Source of the DNA: Bacillota bacterium
GTDB lineage: Bacteria; Bacillota; Desulfotomaculia; Desulfotomaculales; JAJYZD01
DNA length: 13,152 nt
Direction: 5' to 3'
Assembly (NCBI GenBank): GCA_021800315.1
Contig: JAJYZD010000092.1
Coordinates: forward strand, 1-13,152
Positions 1 through 6,863 of the stretch are shown in pieces. Both the position numbers and the translations under genes were made by a program. Within the stretch, counting starts at the first letter, position 1. The number at the start of each line of letters is the position of its first letter. The notes beneath the pieces are model-generated. The model worked only from the letters and a program-made list of their open reading frames with translations. It was not told the origin of the DNA and did not search any database.

Positions 1-38
1 GCCACTTCCATACGGGCCTGGTTTTCCATCACCGCCAT
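1..38 (-). CDS. 5' end of an unidentified leftward gene (partial)
   Basis: Only the first 12 codons lie in the window. On the minus strand an ATG at 38-36 opens the reading frame MAVMENQARMEV and runs off the left edge. It is preceded by AGAGGTG about 4 nt upstream. A minus-strand promoter at 166-195 and a foldable leader lie upstream, which supports a real gene start. Too little sequence is present to name a family. An alternative start is the ATG at 29-27. Confidence 0.45.
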   Translation of the reverse strand, partial: MAVMENQARMEV

Positions 39-165
39 GGGGCACCTCTTTTCCGGTACAGAAATGATTACGGACTAACGAGGGTGAAAGGGACAACGTT
101 CAGGAAGACACCTGCTCCGGTGGGGGATCAATTGATGCCTGTATGTTTCTTCCTCTTTCACCATG
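39..165 (-). promoter_or_regulatory. Foldable 5' leader of the leftward gene
   Basis: This ~125-nt untranslated stretch lies between the minus-strand promoter and the ATG at 38. It carries nested inverted repeats: GGTGAAAG (83-90) with CTTTCACC (155-162), directly inside it AGGAAGA (102-108) with TCTTCCT (148-154), then CACC (109-112) with GGTG (119-122) and the palindrome ATCAATTGAT (127-136). The nesting suggests a multibranch RNA, possibly a cis-regulator. I do not recognise a known riboswitch class. The outermost pairs may lie at or just before the transcription start, which weakens the case. Confidence 0.35.
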
Positions 166-195
166 ATTATAATATGTTCACAGAAGCATAGTCAA
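166..195 (-). promoter_or_regulatory. Sigma-A-type promoter, leftward
   Basis: Read on the minus strand, TTGACT (195-190) is followed after 18 nt by a perfect TATAAT (171-166). This would drive the leftward gene beginning at 38. A CCGGAA/TTCCGG inverted repeat (201-206/215-220) sits just upstream. Confidence 0.6.
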
Positions 196-315
196 GAGGT
201 CCGGAAGAAAAATGTTCCGGTACTTTTGCCCGAGGGACCTTCCCGCGATATAATCCAATGCAATTCCACCAAGGGGTCGGGCTCTTTTCAACCGAACAAA
301 TATACGCCTTTTGGC

Positions 316-344
316 TTGACACCTCCGTTCAGACGTATTACAAT
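316..344 (+). promoter_or_regulatory. Sigma-A-type promoter for ridA
   Basis: TTGACA (316-321) and TACAAT (339-344) are separated by exactly 17 nt, a near-consensus housekeeping promoter. The implied start near 351 leaves about 190 nt of leader before ridA. Confidence 0.7.
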
Positions 345-541
345 GGCAGGAAGGAAAAGGAAGCATGCTCCGCCACCACCGGATCCGCGCGAAATCCTTC
401 ATGGCCGCATGGCGACGCTGTTCAGGGGGAAACCATTGGGAGGAGGCTGCCTCCGGGTGGCTGGGTCCTTGTTCCCGGGCCGGAGGAAGACAGGTGGCGG
501 TATGGAGCAGCGAATATGAGTTTGGTGGAGGTTTTTTGCGT
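345..541 (+). promoter_or_regulatory. Structured leader upstream of ridA, class unknown
   Basis: This GC-rich stretch has no convincing reading frame. A long-range stem closes most of it: GCTCC (367-371) pairs with GGAGC (504-508), and GCCACC (372-377) with GGTGGC (493-498), with a 5-nt bulge on the 3' side. Inside are smaller hairpins, for example GCC/GGC around 404-413, GGAGG (442-446) with CCTCC (450-454), and GGG/CCC near 462-477. The ridA Shine-Dalgarno GGTGGAGG (524-531) could pair with the same 5' strand or with the internal CCTCC, so a switch is conceivable. I cannot match it to a named riboswitch. Confidence 0.4.
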
Positions 542-1003
542 ATGACGATTGAGGAGAAGCTGAGGGAGATGGGCGTCAGCCTGCCGGCGGCGCCCGCCCC
601 GTTGGCCAGTTACGTACCCGCGGTGACGGCCGGGCAACTGGTTTTCACCTCCGGACAGGTGCCCCTGGCTAACGGGCAACTGGGTTGGAAAGGCAAGGTG
701 GGCCGGGATGTCGATGCGGAAGGCGGCTACCAGGCGGCCCGCCAGTGCGCCGTCAACTGTCTGGCCGTGATCAAGGCGGTAGCCGGCAGTCTGGACCATG
801 TGGGCAGAATTGTCAAGGTCACCGGGTTTGTCAGCAGCGCGCCCGGTTTCAACGACCAGGCGAAGGTGGTCAACGGGGCCTCCGATTTCCTGCTGGAGCT
901 GTTCGGTGATGCCGGACGTCATGCCCGGGCGGCTGTGGGGGTAAGCGAGTTGCCACTCGACGCGCCCGTCGAGGTGGAAATGGTCGTTCAACTCCGGGAT
1001 TAG
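542..1003 (+). CDS. ridA: RidA/YjgF-family enamine/imine deaminase
   Basis: The 153-residue product belongs to the RidA (YjgF/YER057c/UK114) family, trimeric cytosolic proteins that hydrolyse reactive enamines and imines, such as 2-aminoacrylate, to ketoacids. The sequence has the family's SGQVPL strand (37-42), the NGASDFLLELFG segment (111-122), and the closing RAAVGVSELPLDAPVEVE block (129-146), including the conserved Arg129 and the C-terminal Glu that define the deaminase pocket. It most resembles the ~150-residue subgroup with an N-terminal IEEKL..MG helix. The frame is open further upstream, but ATG 542 is chosen because homology begins there and GGTGGAGG lies 10 nt before it. It is alone, with its own promoter and terminator-like hairpins downstream. 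The substrate is not deducible. Confidence 0.9.
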   Translation: MTIEEKLREMGVSLPAAPAPLASYVPAVTAGQLVFTSGQVPLANGQLGWKGKVGRDVDAEGGYQAARQCAVNCLAVIKAVAGSLDHVGRIVKVTGFVSSAPGFNDQAKVVNGASDFLLELFGDAGRHARAAVGVSELPLDAPVEVEMVVQLRD

Positions 1004-1029
1004 ACCTGTTAATCCGTTCAGTCATAGAC

Positions 1030-1071
1030 CCCGCGGCTAAAGCCGCGGGCTTGTAGAGGAAACTCAACAAG
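1030..1071 (+). repeat. Two adjacent perfect hairpins; possible IS200/IS605-type end or structured RNA
   Basis: CCCGCGGC (1030-1037), loop TAAA, GCCGCGGG (1042-1049) forms an 8-bp hairpin. It is followed immediately by a second hairpin: CTTGT (1050-1054) and GAG (1056-1058), a GAAA tetraloop, then CTC (1063-1065) and ACAAG (1067-1071), with one A-A mismatch. No T-run follows, so neither is a standard terminator. GC-rich subterminal hairpins of this shape are typical of IS200/IS605-family ends, but no transposase remnant is adjacent. Confidence 0.4.
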
Positions 1072-1114
1072 TGAAAACGTAACAGTTATTGTCAAAGCCC
1101 TGGCCGGCTCCTGG

Positions 1115-1151
1115 AACCACCTGTCCCAAAGATCGTGGAAAGGTGGTTTTT
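1115..1151 (+). terminator. Possible terminator after ridA
   Basis: AACCACCT (1115-1122) pairs perfectly with AGGTGGTT (1141-1148), followed by a short T-run. The 18-nt loop is long, so this is a weak call. Confidence 0.3.
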
Positions 1152-1185
1152 CATCACTGCGAATAAGCTGACAATTTAAACCCCA

Positions 1186-1220
1186 AAAAAAGCGGCCCGG
1201 TTGGCGATGGTGGCTTTTTT
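1186..1220 (+). terminator. Probable terminator between ridA and lon
   Basis: AAAAAAGC (1186-1193) pairs with GCTTTTTT (1213-1220). A G-G mismatch is followed by three more pairs (1195-1197 with 1209-1211). The A-run/T-run flanks are those of an intrinsic terminator that could work in either direction. The remainder of 1072-1271 shows no coding sequence. Confidence 0.5.
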
Positions 1221-1271
1221 GACCCAGTCGGTTATTCACGCGGGTAAATAAATGAATGACAATATTTGTTA

Positions 1272-1300
1272 CAGACATAGCAGGGTATTTGTGATAGAAT
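1272..1300 (+). promoter_or_regulatory. Candidate promoter for lon
   Basis: CAGACA (1272-1277; 4 of 6 consensus positions) and TAGAAT (1295-1300; 5 of 6) are 17 nt apart, leaving a ~60-nt leader before the GTG at 1368. No CIRCE- or CtsR-type heat-shock operator was recognised nearby. Confidence 0.35.
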
Positions 1301-1367
1301 AAAGCAACGTCGGTCAATTGACGAACTGTGTATAGTTTTCCTTCTTATGGAGAGAGGTGCGACACTG

Positions 1368-3770
1368 GTGAAGGCTGTCAAACGGGTCCTGTCCCTGTTG
1401 CCCTTGAGAGGGATTCTGGTGTTTCCGTACACGGTCATCCACCTGGATGTAGGCAGGGAAAAGTCTATCCAGGCTGTGGAAGAAGCCATGCTCAAAGAGC
1501 ATATGATTTTTCTGTCCAGCCAAAAGGAAGCCCAGACGGATGACCCGGGTGTCGAGGATATTTACCAAATCGGCACCGTCGCTGAAGTAAAGCAGCTGCT
1601 GAAGCTGCCCGGCGGGACTATCCGGGTACTTGTTGAAGGCATTGCCAGGGCCCGCATCAGGGAATACCGCAGTTTCGAACCGTTTATCATGGTCGAGGTG
1701 GAGCAGTACTCCGAAGCGTTTGCCAAAACCACGGAAGTGGAGGCGCTGATGCGCCATCTGGTTTACCAGTTCGAACAATACGTAAAACTGTCGAAACGGG
1801 TGCCCCCGGAAACGGTGGTCTCCGTGATCAACCTGGAAGAGCCCGGCCGGTTGGCCGATATTGTGGCCTCCCAGCTTCCCCTGCGCGTCGAGGACAAGGA
1901 AAGCGTGCTCGAAGCGGTGGATATCGTCGAACGGTTGGAGAGGCTGTGCGCCATCGTTACCCGGGAGTTGGAAATAGTCGAACTGGAGCGCAAGATCAAC
2001 ATCCGGGTGCGCAAACAGATGGAGAAAACCCAGAAGGAATATTATCTGCGGGAGCAGATCAAGGCCATTCAGAAAGAACTCGGCGAAAAGGACGAGAGGG
2101 TCGCCGAGGGAGAGGAACTGAGGGAAAAGATCGCCCAGGCCAAGCTGCCCAAGGAAGTCGAGGAAAAGGCCCTCAAGGAAGTCGAACGACTGGAAAAGAT
2201 GCCGCCCATGGCGGCCGAGGCCACGGTGGTTCGCAACTATCTCGATCTGATCGTGGCCCTTCCCTGGTCCAAGACCACCAGGGACAGGCTGGATATCAAC
2301 CTGGCGGAGAAGATCCTGGAAGAGGATCACTACGGGTTGACCAAGGTCAAGGAGCGGATTTTGGAATACCTGGCGATCCGCAAGTTGAACAAGAAAATGA
2401 AGGGGCCCATCTTGTGCTTTGTCGGTCCGCCCGGCGTCGGCAAGACTTCCCTGGGCAAGTCCATCGCCCGGGCCCTGGAGCGCAAGTTTGTCCGGATATC
2501 GTTGGGCGGAGTGCGTGACGAGGCGGAGATCCGCGGACACCGCCGCACTTACGTGGGTGCCCTGCCCGGCCGGATTCTGCACGGGATGCGCAATGCCGGT
2601 ACCAAGAACCCGGTGTTCCTGCTGGACGAAGTGGATAAAATGAGCGCGGATTTCCGCGGCGACCCGTCTTCGGCTCTTCTGGAGGTCCTGGATCCGGAAC
2701 AGAACAACAGTTTTTCCGATCACTACCTGGAGATGCCCTTCGATCTGTCCAACGTCATGTTCATCACTACGGCCAACGTGCAGCACTCCATTCCCCGGCC
2801 GCTTTTGGACCGCATGGAAGTGATCAACATCTCCGGCTATACCGAGGAGGAAAAACTGCAGATCGCCATGCGCCACCTCCTGCCCAAGCAGCTCAAGGAA
2901 CACGGATTGACCGGAGTTAACCTGAACCTTTCGGACAAGACCATACTCAAGTTGATCAGGGAATATACGCGGGAGTCCGGGGTGCGTAACCTGGAGCGCG
3001 AGCTGGCCTCCGTGTGCCGCAAGACGGCCAAGCAGATCGTTTCCGGCAAGGGCGACCGGGCGCGGGTAACGGTACAGACCCTGGAGCAGTATCTCGGAAC
3101 GCCCAGGTACCGCTACGGCCTGGCCGAGGAGGAAGACCAGGTCGGCGTGGCTACCGGCTTGGCCTGGACGGAGACCGGGGGCGATACCCTGGCCATCGAG
3201 GTCAGCGTCTACCCCGGAACGGGCAAGCTGAACCTCACCGGCAAACTTGGCGACGTGATGAAGGAATCGGCCCAGGCCGGGTACAGCTATGTGCGGAGTC
3301 GCACCTGCCAACTGGGGGTCGACGCGGGCGTGTACGAGAAGCGGGACATCCACGTGCACATTCCGGAAGGAGCCATTCCCAAGGATGGACCTTCGGCCGG
3401 CATAACCATGGCAACGGCTCTGGCCTCGGCCCTCACGGAACGCAAGGTGAGGCGCGATGTCGCCATGACCGGGGAGATAACCCTGCGGGGCAGGGTGCTG
3501 CCCATAGGCGGCATCAAGGAGAAAGTCCTGGCGGCCCGGCGGGCGGGCATCAAGACGATTATCCTGCCCAGGGACAACAAAAAGGACCTGGATGAGATCC
3601 GGCAGAAGGTGAAGGGTAAAATGCAATTCATCCTCGTTGACCATATGGATGAAGTCCTGGCGGCGGCCCTCCTGGAAAAACCGTTCGAACTCGGCGAGGT
3701 GGGCGAATTGCCGGAAATACCGCCCCAGGCCTTTACGGAGATGTGTCCGGAGGAAATGACGAGGTTGTAG
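1368..3770 (+). CDS. lon: ATP-dependent protease Lon (LonA)
   Basis: This 800-residue protein is a complete bacterial LonA, the hexameric cytosolic AAA+ serine protease that degrades misfolded and regulatory proteins. In order: the N-terminal substrate-binding domain opening with LLPLRGILVFP and DVGREKSI (about 10-200), a coiled-coil stretch (about 210-265), the AAA+ module with Walker A GPPGVGKT (about 352-359) and Walker B FLLDEVDKM (about 420), and the protease domain with the PKDGPSAG motif containing the nucleophile Ser676 and the IGGIKEK motif containing catalytic Lys719 (spacing 43, as in E. coli Lon). The frame is also open from an ATG at 1347, but that has no ribosome-binding site. 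GTG 1368 has GAGGTG 8 nt upstream and gives the usual family N-terminus. The C-terminal tail after ~775 is short and variable. Nothing is missing. Confidence 0.97.
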   Translation: MKAVKRVLSLLPLRGILVFPYTVIHLDVGREKSIQAVEEAMLKEHMIFLSSQKEAQTDDPGVEDIYQIGTVAEVKQLLKLPGGTIRVLVEGIARARIREYRSFEPFIMVEVEQYSEAFAKTTEVEALMRHLVYQFEQYVKLSKRVPPETVVSVINLEEPGRLADIVASQLPLRVEDKESVLEAVDIVERLERLCAIVTRELEIVELERKINIRVRKQMEKTQKEYYLREQIKAIQKELGEKDERVAEGEELREKIAQAKLPKEVEEKALKEVERLEKMPPMAAEATVVRNYLDLIVALPWSKTTRDRLDINLAEKILEEDHYGLTKVKERILEYLAIRKLNKKMKGPILCFVGPPGVGKTSLGKSIARALERKFVRISLGGVRDEAEIRGHRRTYVGALPGRILHGMRNAGTKNPVFLLDEVDKMSADFRGDPSSALLEVLDPEQNNSFSDHYLEMPFDLSNVMFITTANVQHSIPRPLLDRMEVINISGYTEEEKLQIAMRHLLPKQLKEHGLTGVNLNLSDKTILKLIREYTRESGVRNLERELASVCRKTAKQIVSGKGDRARVTVQTLEQYLGTPRYRYGLAEEEDQVGVATGLAWTETGGDTLAIEVSVYPGTGKLNLTGKLGDVMKESAQAGYSYVRSRTCQLGVDAGVYEKRDIHVHIPEGAIPKDGPSAGITMATALASALTERKVRRDVAMTGEITLRGRVLPIGGIKEKVLAARRAGIKTIILPRDNKKDLDEIRQKVKGKMQFILVDHMDEVLAAALLEKPFELGEVGELPEIPPQAFTEMCPEEMTRL

Positions 3771-3786
3771 GGACACCCGCAAAAGT

Positions 3787-3822
3787 AAAGAAGAAAGGAC
3801 GAAAGCCCTTTCTTCTTTTTTC
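3787..3822. terminator. Strong intrinsic terminator, lon / yedF convergent junction
   Basis: AAAGAAGAAAGG (3787-3798) pairs over 12 bp with CCTTTCTTCTTT (3807-3818) around an 8-nt loop, and the T-run continues after it. It lies 17 nt after the lon stop. On the opposite strand the stem is also followed by a T-rich stretch, so it may stop the leftward yedF transcript too. Confidence 0.85.
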
Positions 3823-3884
3823 TGTTCCGGCACGATCAAGCCGTTTTGCGGTTCGGACGCGTCAAGGGCCGCTTCTCCCAGGCT

Positions 3885-4466
3885 TCAGGCCACTGTGATC
3901 ACCCTGCCGGATCGGTGCAGGCGTTCGGTGATCTCCAGCATGTTGCTGACCCGTCCCAGGGCGGGTTTTTCCTCCAGCCGGTAGTATTTAAGGCAGGTGC
4001 CGCAGCAAAGGATTTCGGTTCCCTTGTCCTTCAGGGCTTCGAGTTGCGGCAGCACCGAAGAGCCGGCGACGGCCAGGAACACTCCCGTATTGAGGAAGAC
4101 CAGGGTCGCGGGCGGGTCTTCCGCCAGGGCCACTAAAAGACTTTTGATCAGGACCTCCCCCAACTCCGGGGATCCCTGGCCGAACTGGTTGGAGGTCACG
4201 AGATACACGGGCCCGTCCCCGGGCGCCGGGGCGGCAGGCCTTTCCCCGTCCTTCTTTTGCACCCGGATCTCCCAGAGGCCGCCCTGCCCGGTGACCCCGA
4301 CCCCGTACCCGCCGTTGCGGGCAAAAAGCGATACGTTTTCCCGGGCCGCCGCGTTGTCGACCAGGATGACCACGGCCTCTACCTCAGGATCCTCCAGGGC
4401 CTTCCTGGTCTGGATGACGGGATGCGGGCAGGCCAGCCCGCGGCAGTCCAACCTCTTTTCGTTCAT
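3885..4466 (-). CDS. yedF: Selenium-metabolism protein YedF (TusA-like + DsrE-like domains)
   Basis: The 193-residue product has the two-part layout of YedF. An N-terminal SirA/TusA-like domain (1-72) starts with LDCRGLACPHPVI and carries the characteristic CPxP cysteine (Cys13). A C-terminal DsrE-like domain (about 85-193) opens with YLVTSNQFGQGSPELG and contains a CCGTC cysteine cluster near residue 150. YedF genes usually travel with selD in selenium-using bacteria, and the protein is thought to carry or deliver selenium as a persulfide-type intermediate. The biochemical role is not firmly settled. It lies 13 nt after selD and is surely cotranscribed. ATG 4466 is preferred over an in-frame TTG at 4472 because GAGAGGA sits 8 nt before the ATG but only 2 nt before the TTG. 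Confidence 0.92.
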   Translation of the reverse strand: MNEKRLDCRGLACPHPVIQTRKALEDPEVEAVVILVDNAAARENVSLFARNGGYGVGVTGQGGLWEIRVQKKDGERPAAPAPGDGPVYLVTSNQFGQGSPELGEVLIKSLLVALAEDPPATLVFLNTGVFLAVAGSSVLPQLEALKDKGTEILCCGTCLKYYRLEEKPALGRVSNMLEITERLHRSGRVITVA

Positions 4467-4479
4467 AGGCAACTTCCTC

Positions 4480-5523
4480 TCACTTTTCCACGGTAATTAA
4501 AGAAGATCCCTGTTCGACCACCCCGCCCACCACCCGGGCTTCCGTCACACCATGGGAATGCAACTGGGCGAGGAACTCGCCGGCCTGTCCGGAAGGAACG
4601 GCGGTCAGGAGGCCGCCCGAGGTCTGCGGGTCGAAGAGAATGAGTTCCCGGGCCTGGTCCAACCCGGTCAGGCCGACCTGGCCCTCCAGATACTCGCGGT
4701 TGCTGTACGCCCCGGCGGGTATGATCCCCATCGCCGCCATTTCCTCCACGCGGGGCAGGAGCGGCAGCGCTCCGTACCGGAAGACCAGGCTCACCCCGCT
4801 GGCCCTGGCCATTTCGGCGGCGTGACCCAAAAGGCCGAAGCCGGTGATGTCGGTGCAGGCCTTCAATCCGAAACGCGTCATGGCTGCGCCGGCTTCCCGG
4901 TTCAGGGTACGCATGCTTTCGGTCACCTGGTTTATGGTGTCTTCGTCCAACAGGTCCCCCTTGAGGGCGGCGGCGAGGACGCCGGTGCCCAGGGGCTTGG
5001 TCAGAACCAGGACGTCGCCGGGGCGGGCGCCGGCGTTGGTTATGACGCCGGCGGGCTGCGCCAGCCCGGTCACGGCCAGGCCGTACTTGGGCTCGTCGTC
5101 GGTCACGGTGTGCCCGCCGGCGATGACCGCGCCCGCCTCCAGAACCTTGTCGGCGCCACCACGCAGGATGTCCCCCATTACTTCGGGCGGCAGGCAGTCC
5201 GGGAAGCACATGATGTTCAGGGCGAAGACCGGCCGCCCGCCCATGGCGTAGATGTCCGACAGCGCGTTGGCCGCGGCGATCTGCCCGAAAAGGTACGGAT
5301 CGTCGACCACGGGGGTGAAGAAGTCCACCGTGGCCAAAAGGGCCAGGTCGCCGGTCAGCCTGTAGACGGCGGTATCGTCAGCCGTCCCCGGCCCTACCAG
5401 CAGGTTTTCATCGTGCATGGGGGGTATTTGGCGCAGAACCTGCGCCAGGGTGGCCGGGCCCACCTTGGCCGCTCACCCGGAGGCCTTGGTGTAAGCGGTA
5501 AGCCGTATTTTCGGTGCGGACAA
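4480..5523 (-). CDS. selD: Selenide, water dikinase (selenophosphate synthetase), selenocysteine-containing
   Basis: SelD makes selenophosphate from selenide and ATP, the selenium donor for selenocysteine and selenouridine synthesis. The body is typical: TADDTAVYRL, the VDFFTPVVDDPYLFGQIAAA segment, NALSDIYAMGG, GGHTVTDDEPKYGLAVTG. A conventional reading would start at the GTG at 5463, but this lacks the catalytic N-terminus. Read upstream in frame, a TTG at 5523-5521 gives MSAPKIRLTAYTKASG, then TGA (5475-5473), then AAKVGP. The TGA falls at residue 17 and Lys at 20, exactly where SelD has its catalytic Cys/Sec17 and Lys20. GAAGGGGG lies 7 nt before the TTG, and a bSECIS-like hairpin follows the TGA. 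The intact product is therefore a 347-residue selenoprotein. The gene ends at a second TGA, a normal stop. It is the middle gene of a leftward run. Confidence 0.95.
5444..5469 (-). promoter_or_regulatory. bSECIS-like hairpin for selenocysteine insertion in selD
   Basis: Starting three bases after the in-frame TGA (5475-5473), the minus-strand RNA folds as GCCA, A, GGUGG, loop GCCCGG, CCACC, C, UGGC: 4 + 5 base pairs with one A-C mismatch. The 6-nt apical loop begins with G and starts 17 nt from the U of UGA. This fits the published general bacterial SECIS description (apical loop about 16-37 nt downstream, G among the first loop bases). Confidence 0.75.
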
Positions 5524-5681
5524 GACAGCACCCCCTTCGCCGGTTTCCCATATATAGATCTATGTTTCGGCCCGGAGGATGTATATCCTTTATCGCCTTA
5601 ATAGAAATACTTTATCGATAGGGTTCGCCGGAGAAAAAAACCTTATCATCCCTTCATAGTCTTTCCCGCTTTGGCTTTTCG
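5524..5681 (-). promoter_or_regulatory. selD upstream region with palindrome
   Basis: This 158-nt AT-richer spacer contains the selD ribosome-binding site (GAAGGGGG, 5538-5531), a perfect 10-bp palindrome ATAGATCTAT (5554-5563) and two copies of CTTTATCG about 24 nt apart. No near-consensus promoter was found; TTTCTA and TATACA spaced 16 nt on the minus strand are the best weak candidate. It could hold a selD-specific promoter or simply be an operon spacer. Confidence 0.3.
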
Positions 5682-6674
5682 TTAGTTGAGGGCGGGCCAG
5701 ATCCAGCGTTTGTGGAGCGGTGTTTGCAGGGCCTGCAGCGACGGGAGCGGATCGACGGCCCGCTCGTACGGGACGGGCTTGTTCAGTTCGCCGGCTTCCT
5801 CCATCATGTTGACCCAGTTCCGGTACACTTTCCGGCTGATCACGGGGGACGCGGGCCAGACGCCGGCCTTCTGGTAGCGCGCCAGGGCCGCGGCGATAAC
5901 GGCGGGGTCAACGCCCGGCAGGTACCTGGCCGCGTCCCGGCCGGGGGCGGGGTTATGGGCCAGCCACACCAGGGAGCGGTAGATCGCCCGGGTAAAGGCG
6001 GCCAATTCCCGGGGATGGTCGCGGACCATGGCCGGGGAAGCCAGGAAAACTCCCGCCGGCAGGTCGCCGGCCACGGCCCCGGGAAAGGCGCTCACCCTGG
6101 CCTGGCCCCGATATTCCAGGAGACTGGCGGTCGGTTCGGACGCCTGCAGGAAGCGGCCGGTTCCGGCCAGAAAGGCCGGTATCCGGAGCAACGGCGGGAT
6201 GTTCTCCAGCACCGTAACCTGGTATTGGGCCCGCACCCCCTCTTTTTTCAGGACCGTCTCCAGCACCGCCTGCTCCTCGGTGCCGGGAGGGTAGCCTACG
6301 ATGGAGCTTCCCTGCAGGCTGGACCACCGGAATTCGCCCGGTTCCCGGCTGAGCAGGAAGGTCGGATCCAGGCGGCCCACCCGGGCGAACATGACGGACG
6401 GGGAGGTCAGGAGCACGTCCGGTCCGGCCAGGGCCACGACCGGCTCCCTGTTCAGGGCGGCTGCCAGGTCTCCCCGGCTGGCGGCCACGGACACCCGGAC
6501 GTCGAGGCCTTCCCGGCGGAAGAAACCCTCCTCCCGGGCCAGGTAGAACGGGAACCAGTACGGACTTTGTCCGGACAGCACCACTTCCAGGGTCTTGGGG
6601 GGCAGCCACCAGGTCCTGGTGAAGACCATGGTGACGGCGAGGGCGGCTAGCAAGACGACGATGATCCGGCGCAT
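5682..6674 (-). CDS. ABC-type solute-binding protein, NMT1/SsuA-like (orphan)
   Basis: The 330-residue protein resembles the nitrate/sulfonate/bicarbonate/thiamine-precursor binding proteins (NMT1/SsuA-type fold). Residues 4-20 are a hydrophobic export or anchor segment following MRR. There is no lipobox cysteine, so it may stay membrane-anchored or be cleaved by signal peptidase I. Family marks include FPFYLAREEGFFRREGLDV (about 42-60) and the interdomain segment SSLQGSSIVGYPPGTEEQ (about 117-134). The ATG at 6674 is preceded by GGGGGAG. No permease or ATPase gene is next to it, so the ligand and transporter are unknown. It is divergent from the NadC-like cluster and lies upstream of selD on the same strand, so cargo relevant to either is conceivable but unproved. 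Confidence 0.75.
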   Translation of the reverse strand: MRRIIVVLLAALAVTMVFTRTWWLPPKTLEVVLSGQSPYWFPFYLAREEGFFRREGLDVRVSVAASRGDLAAALNREPVVALAGPDVLLTSPSVMFARVGRLDPTFLLSREPGEFRWSSLQGSSIVGYPPGTEEQAVLETVLKKEGVRAQYQVTVLENIPPLLRIPAFLAGTGRFLQASEPTASLLEYRGQARVSAFPGAVAGDLPAGVFLASPAMVRDHPRELAAFTRAIYRSLVWLAHNPAPGRDAARYLPGVDPAVIAAALARYQKAGVWPASPVISRKVYRNWVNMMEEAGELNKPVPYERAVDPLPSLQALQTPLHKRWIWPALN

Positions 6675-6863
6675 GGCGTGGTCTCCCCCGGCTTTTCTTT
6701 TTCTATATGTATGGCTCGTCCCGGTTTTGATGCCTGGTGGATGGCCCCCGGGTATCCCGCGGAGAATTCGTGATTCCTGGAAGGAGAATCGAACCGCGTC
6801 GTCGAATTATTCAACGTTTTCAAAATAGCGTTCCATAATATCAAACGACGGCGGAGGAATCCA
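6675..6863. promoter_or_regulatory. Divergent control region between binding protein and NadC-like cluster
   Basis: This 189-nt intergenic region faces both ways. Toward the right, TTCAAC (6810-6815) and CATAAT (6834-6839) with an 18-nt spacer make a weak promoter, and the candidate operator at 6829-6847 covers its -10. GGAGG (6853-6857) lies 6 nt before the TTG start at 6864. No convincing leftward promoter was found. Confidence 0.4.
6829..6847. promoter_or_regulatory. Candidate IclR-type operator, copy 1
   Basis: CGTTCCATAATATCAAACG is a 19-nt interrupted palindrome: 7 of 9 symmetric pairs match around the central A. It overlaps the predicted -10 of the NadC-like cluster, the position expected for a repressor. 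A second copy, 16/19 identical, lies at 11928-11946. The IclR-family gene at 11030 is the obvious candidate binder, by inference only. Confidence 0.5.

Noticed and set aside
199..212. Short match to the conserved signal-recognition-particle RNA motif (GGTCCGGAAG)
   Set aside because: The opposite conserved strand and long helix of SRP RNA are missing; the bases form a small CCGGAA/TTCCGG repeat instead.
1314..3839. An 841-codon open frame antisense to lon
   Set aside because: It lies entirely opposite a fully conserved lon gene, has His/Gln/Gly/Leu-rich composition typical of GC-rich shadow frames, and shows no domain.
4467..4472. TTG start for YedF at 4472
   Set aside because: The spacing from GAGAGGA is only 2 nt; ATG 4466 has a proper 8-nt spacing and the usual N-terminus.
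4480..5463. Short SelD starting at GTG 5463
   Set aside because: It lacks the catalytic residue and has no ribosome-binding site; the upstream TTG with Sec17 restores the family N-terminus.
6785..6800. tRNA T-arm-like sequence on the minus strand (GGTTCGATTC)
   Set aside because: No matching acceptor, D or anticodon arms could be found around it.
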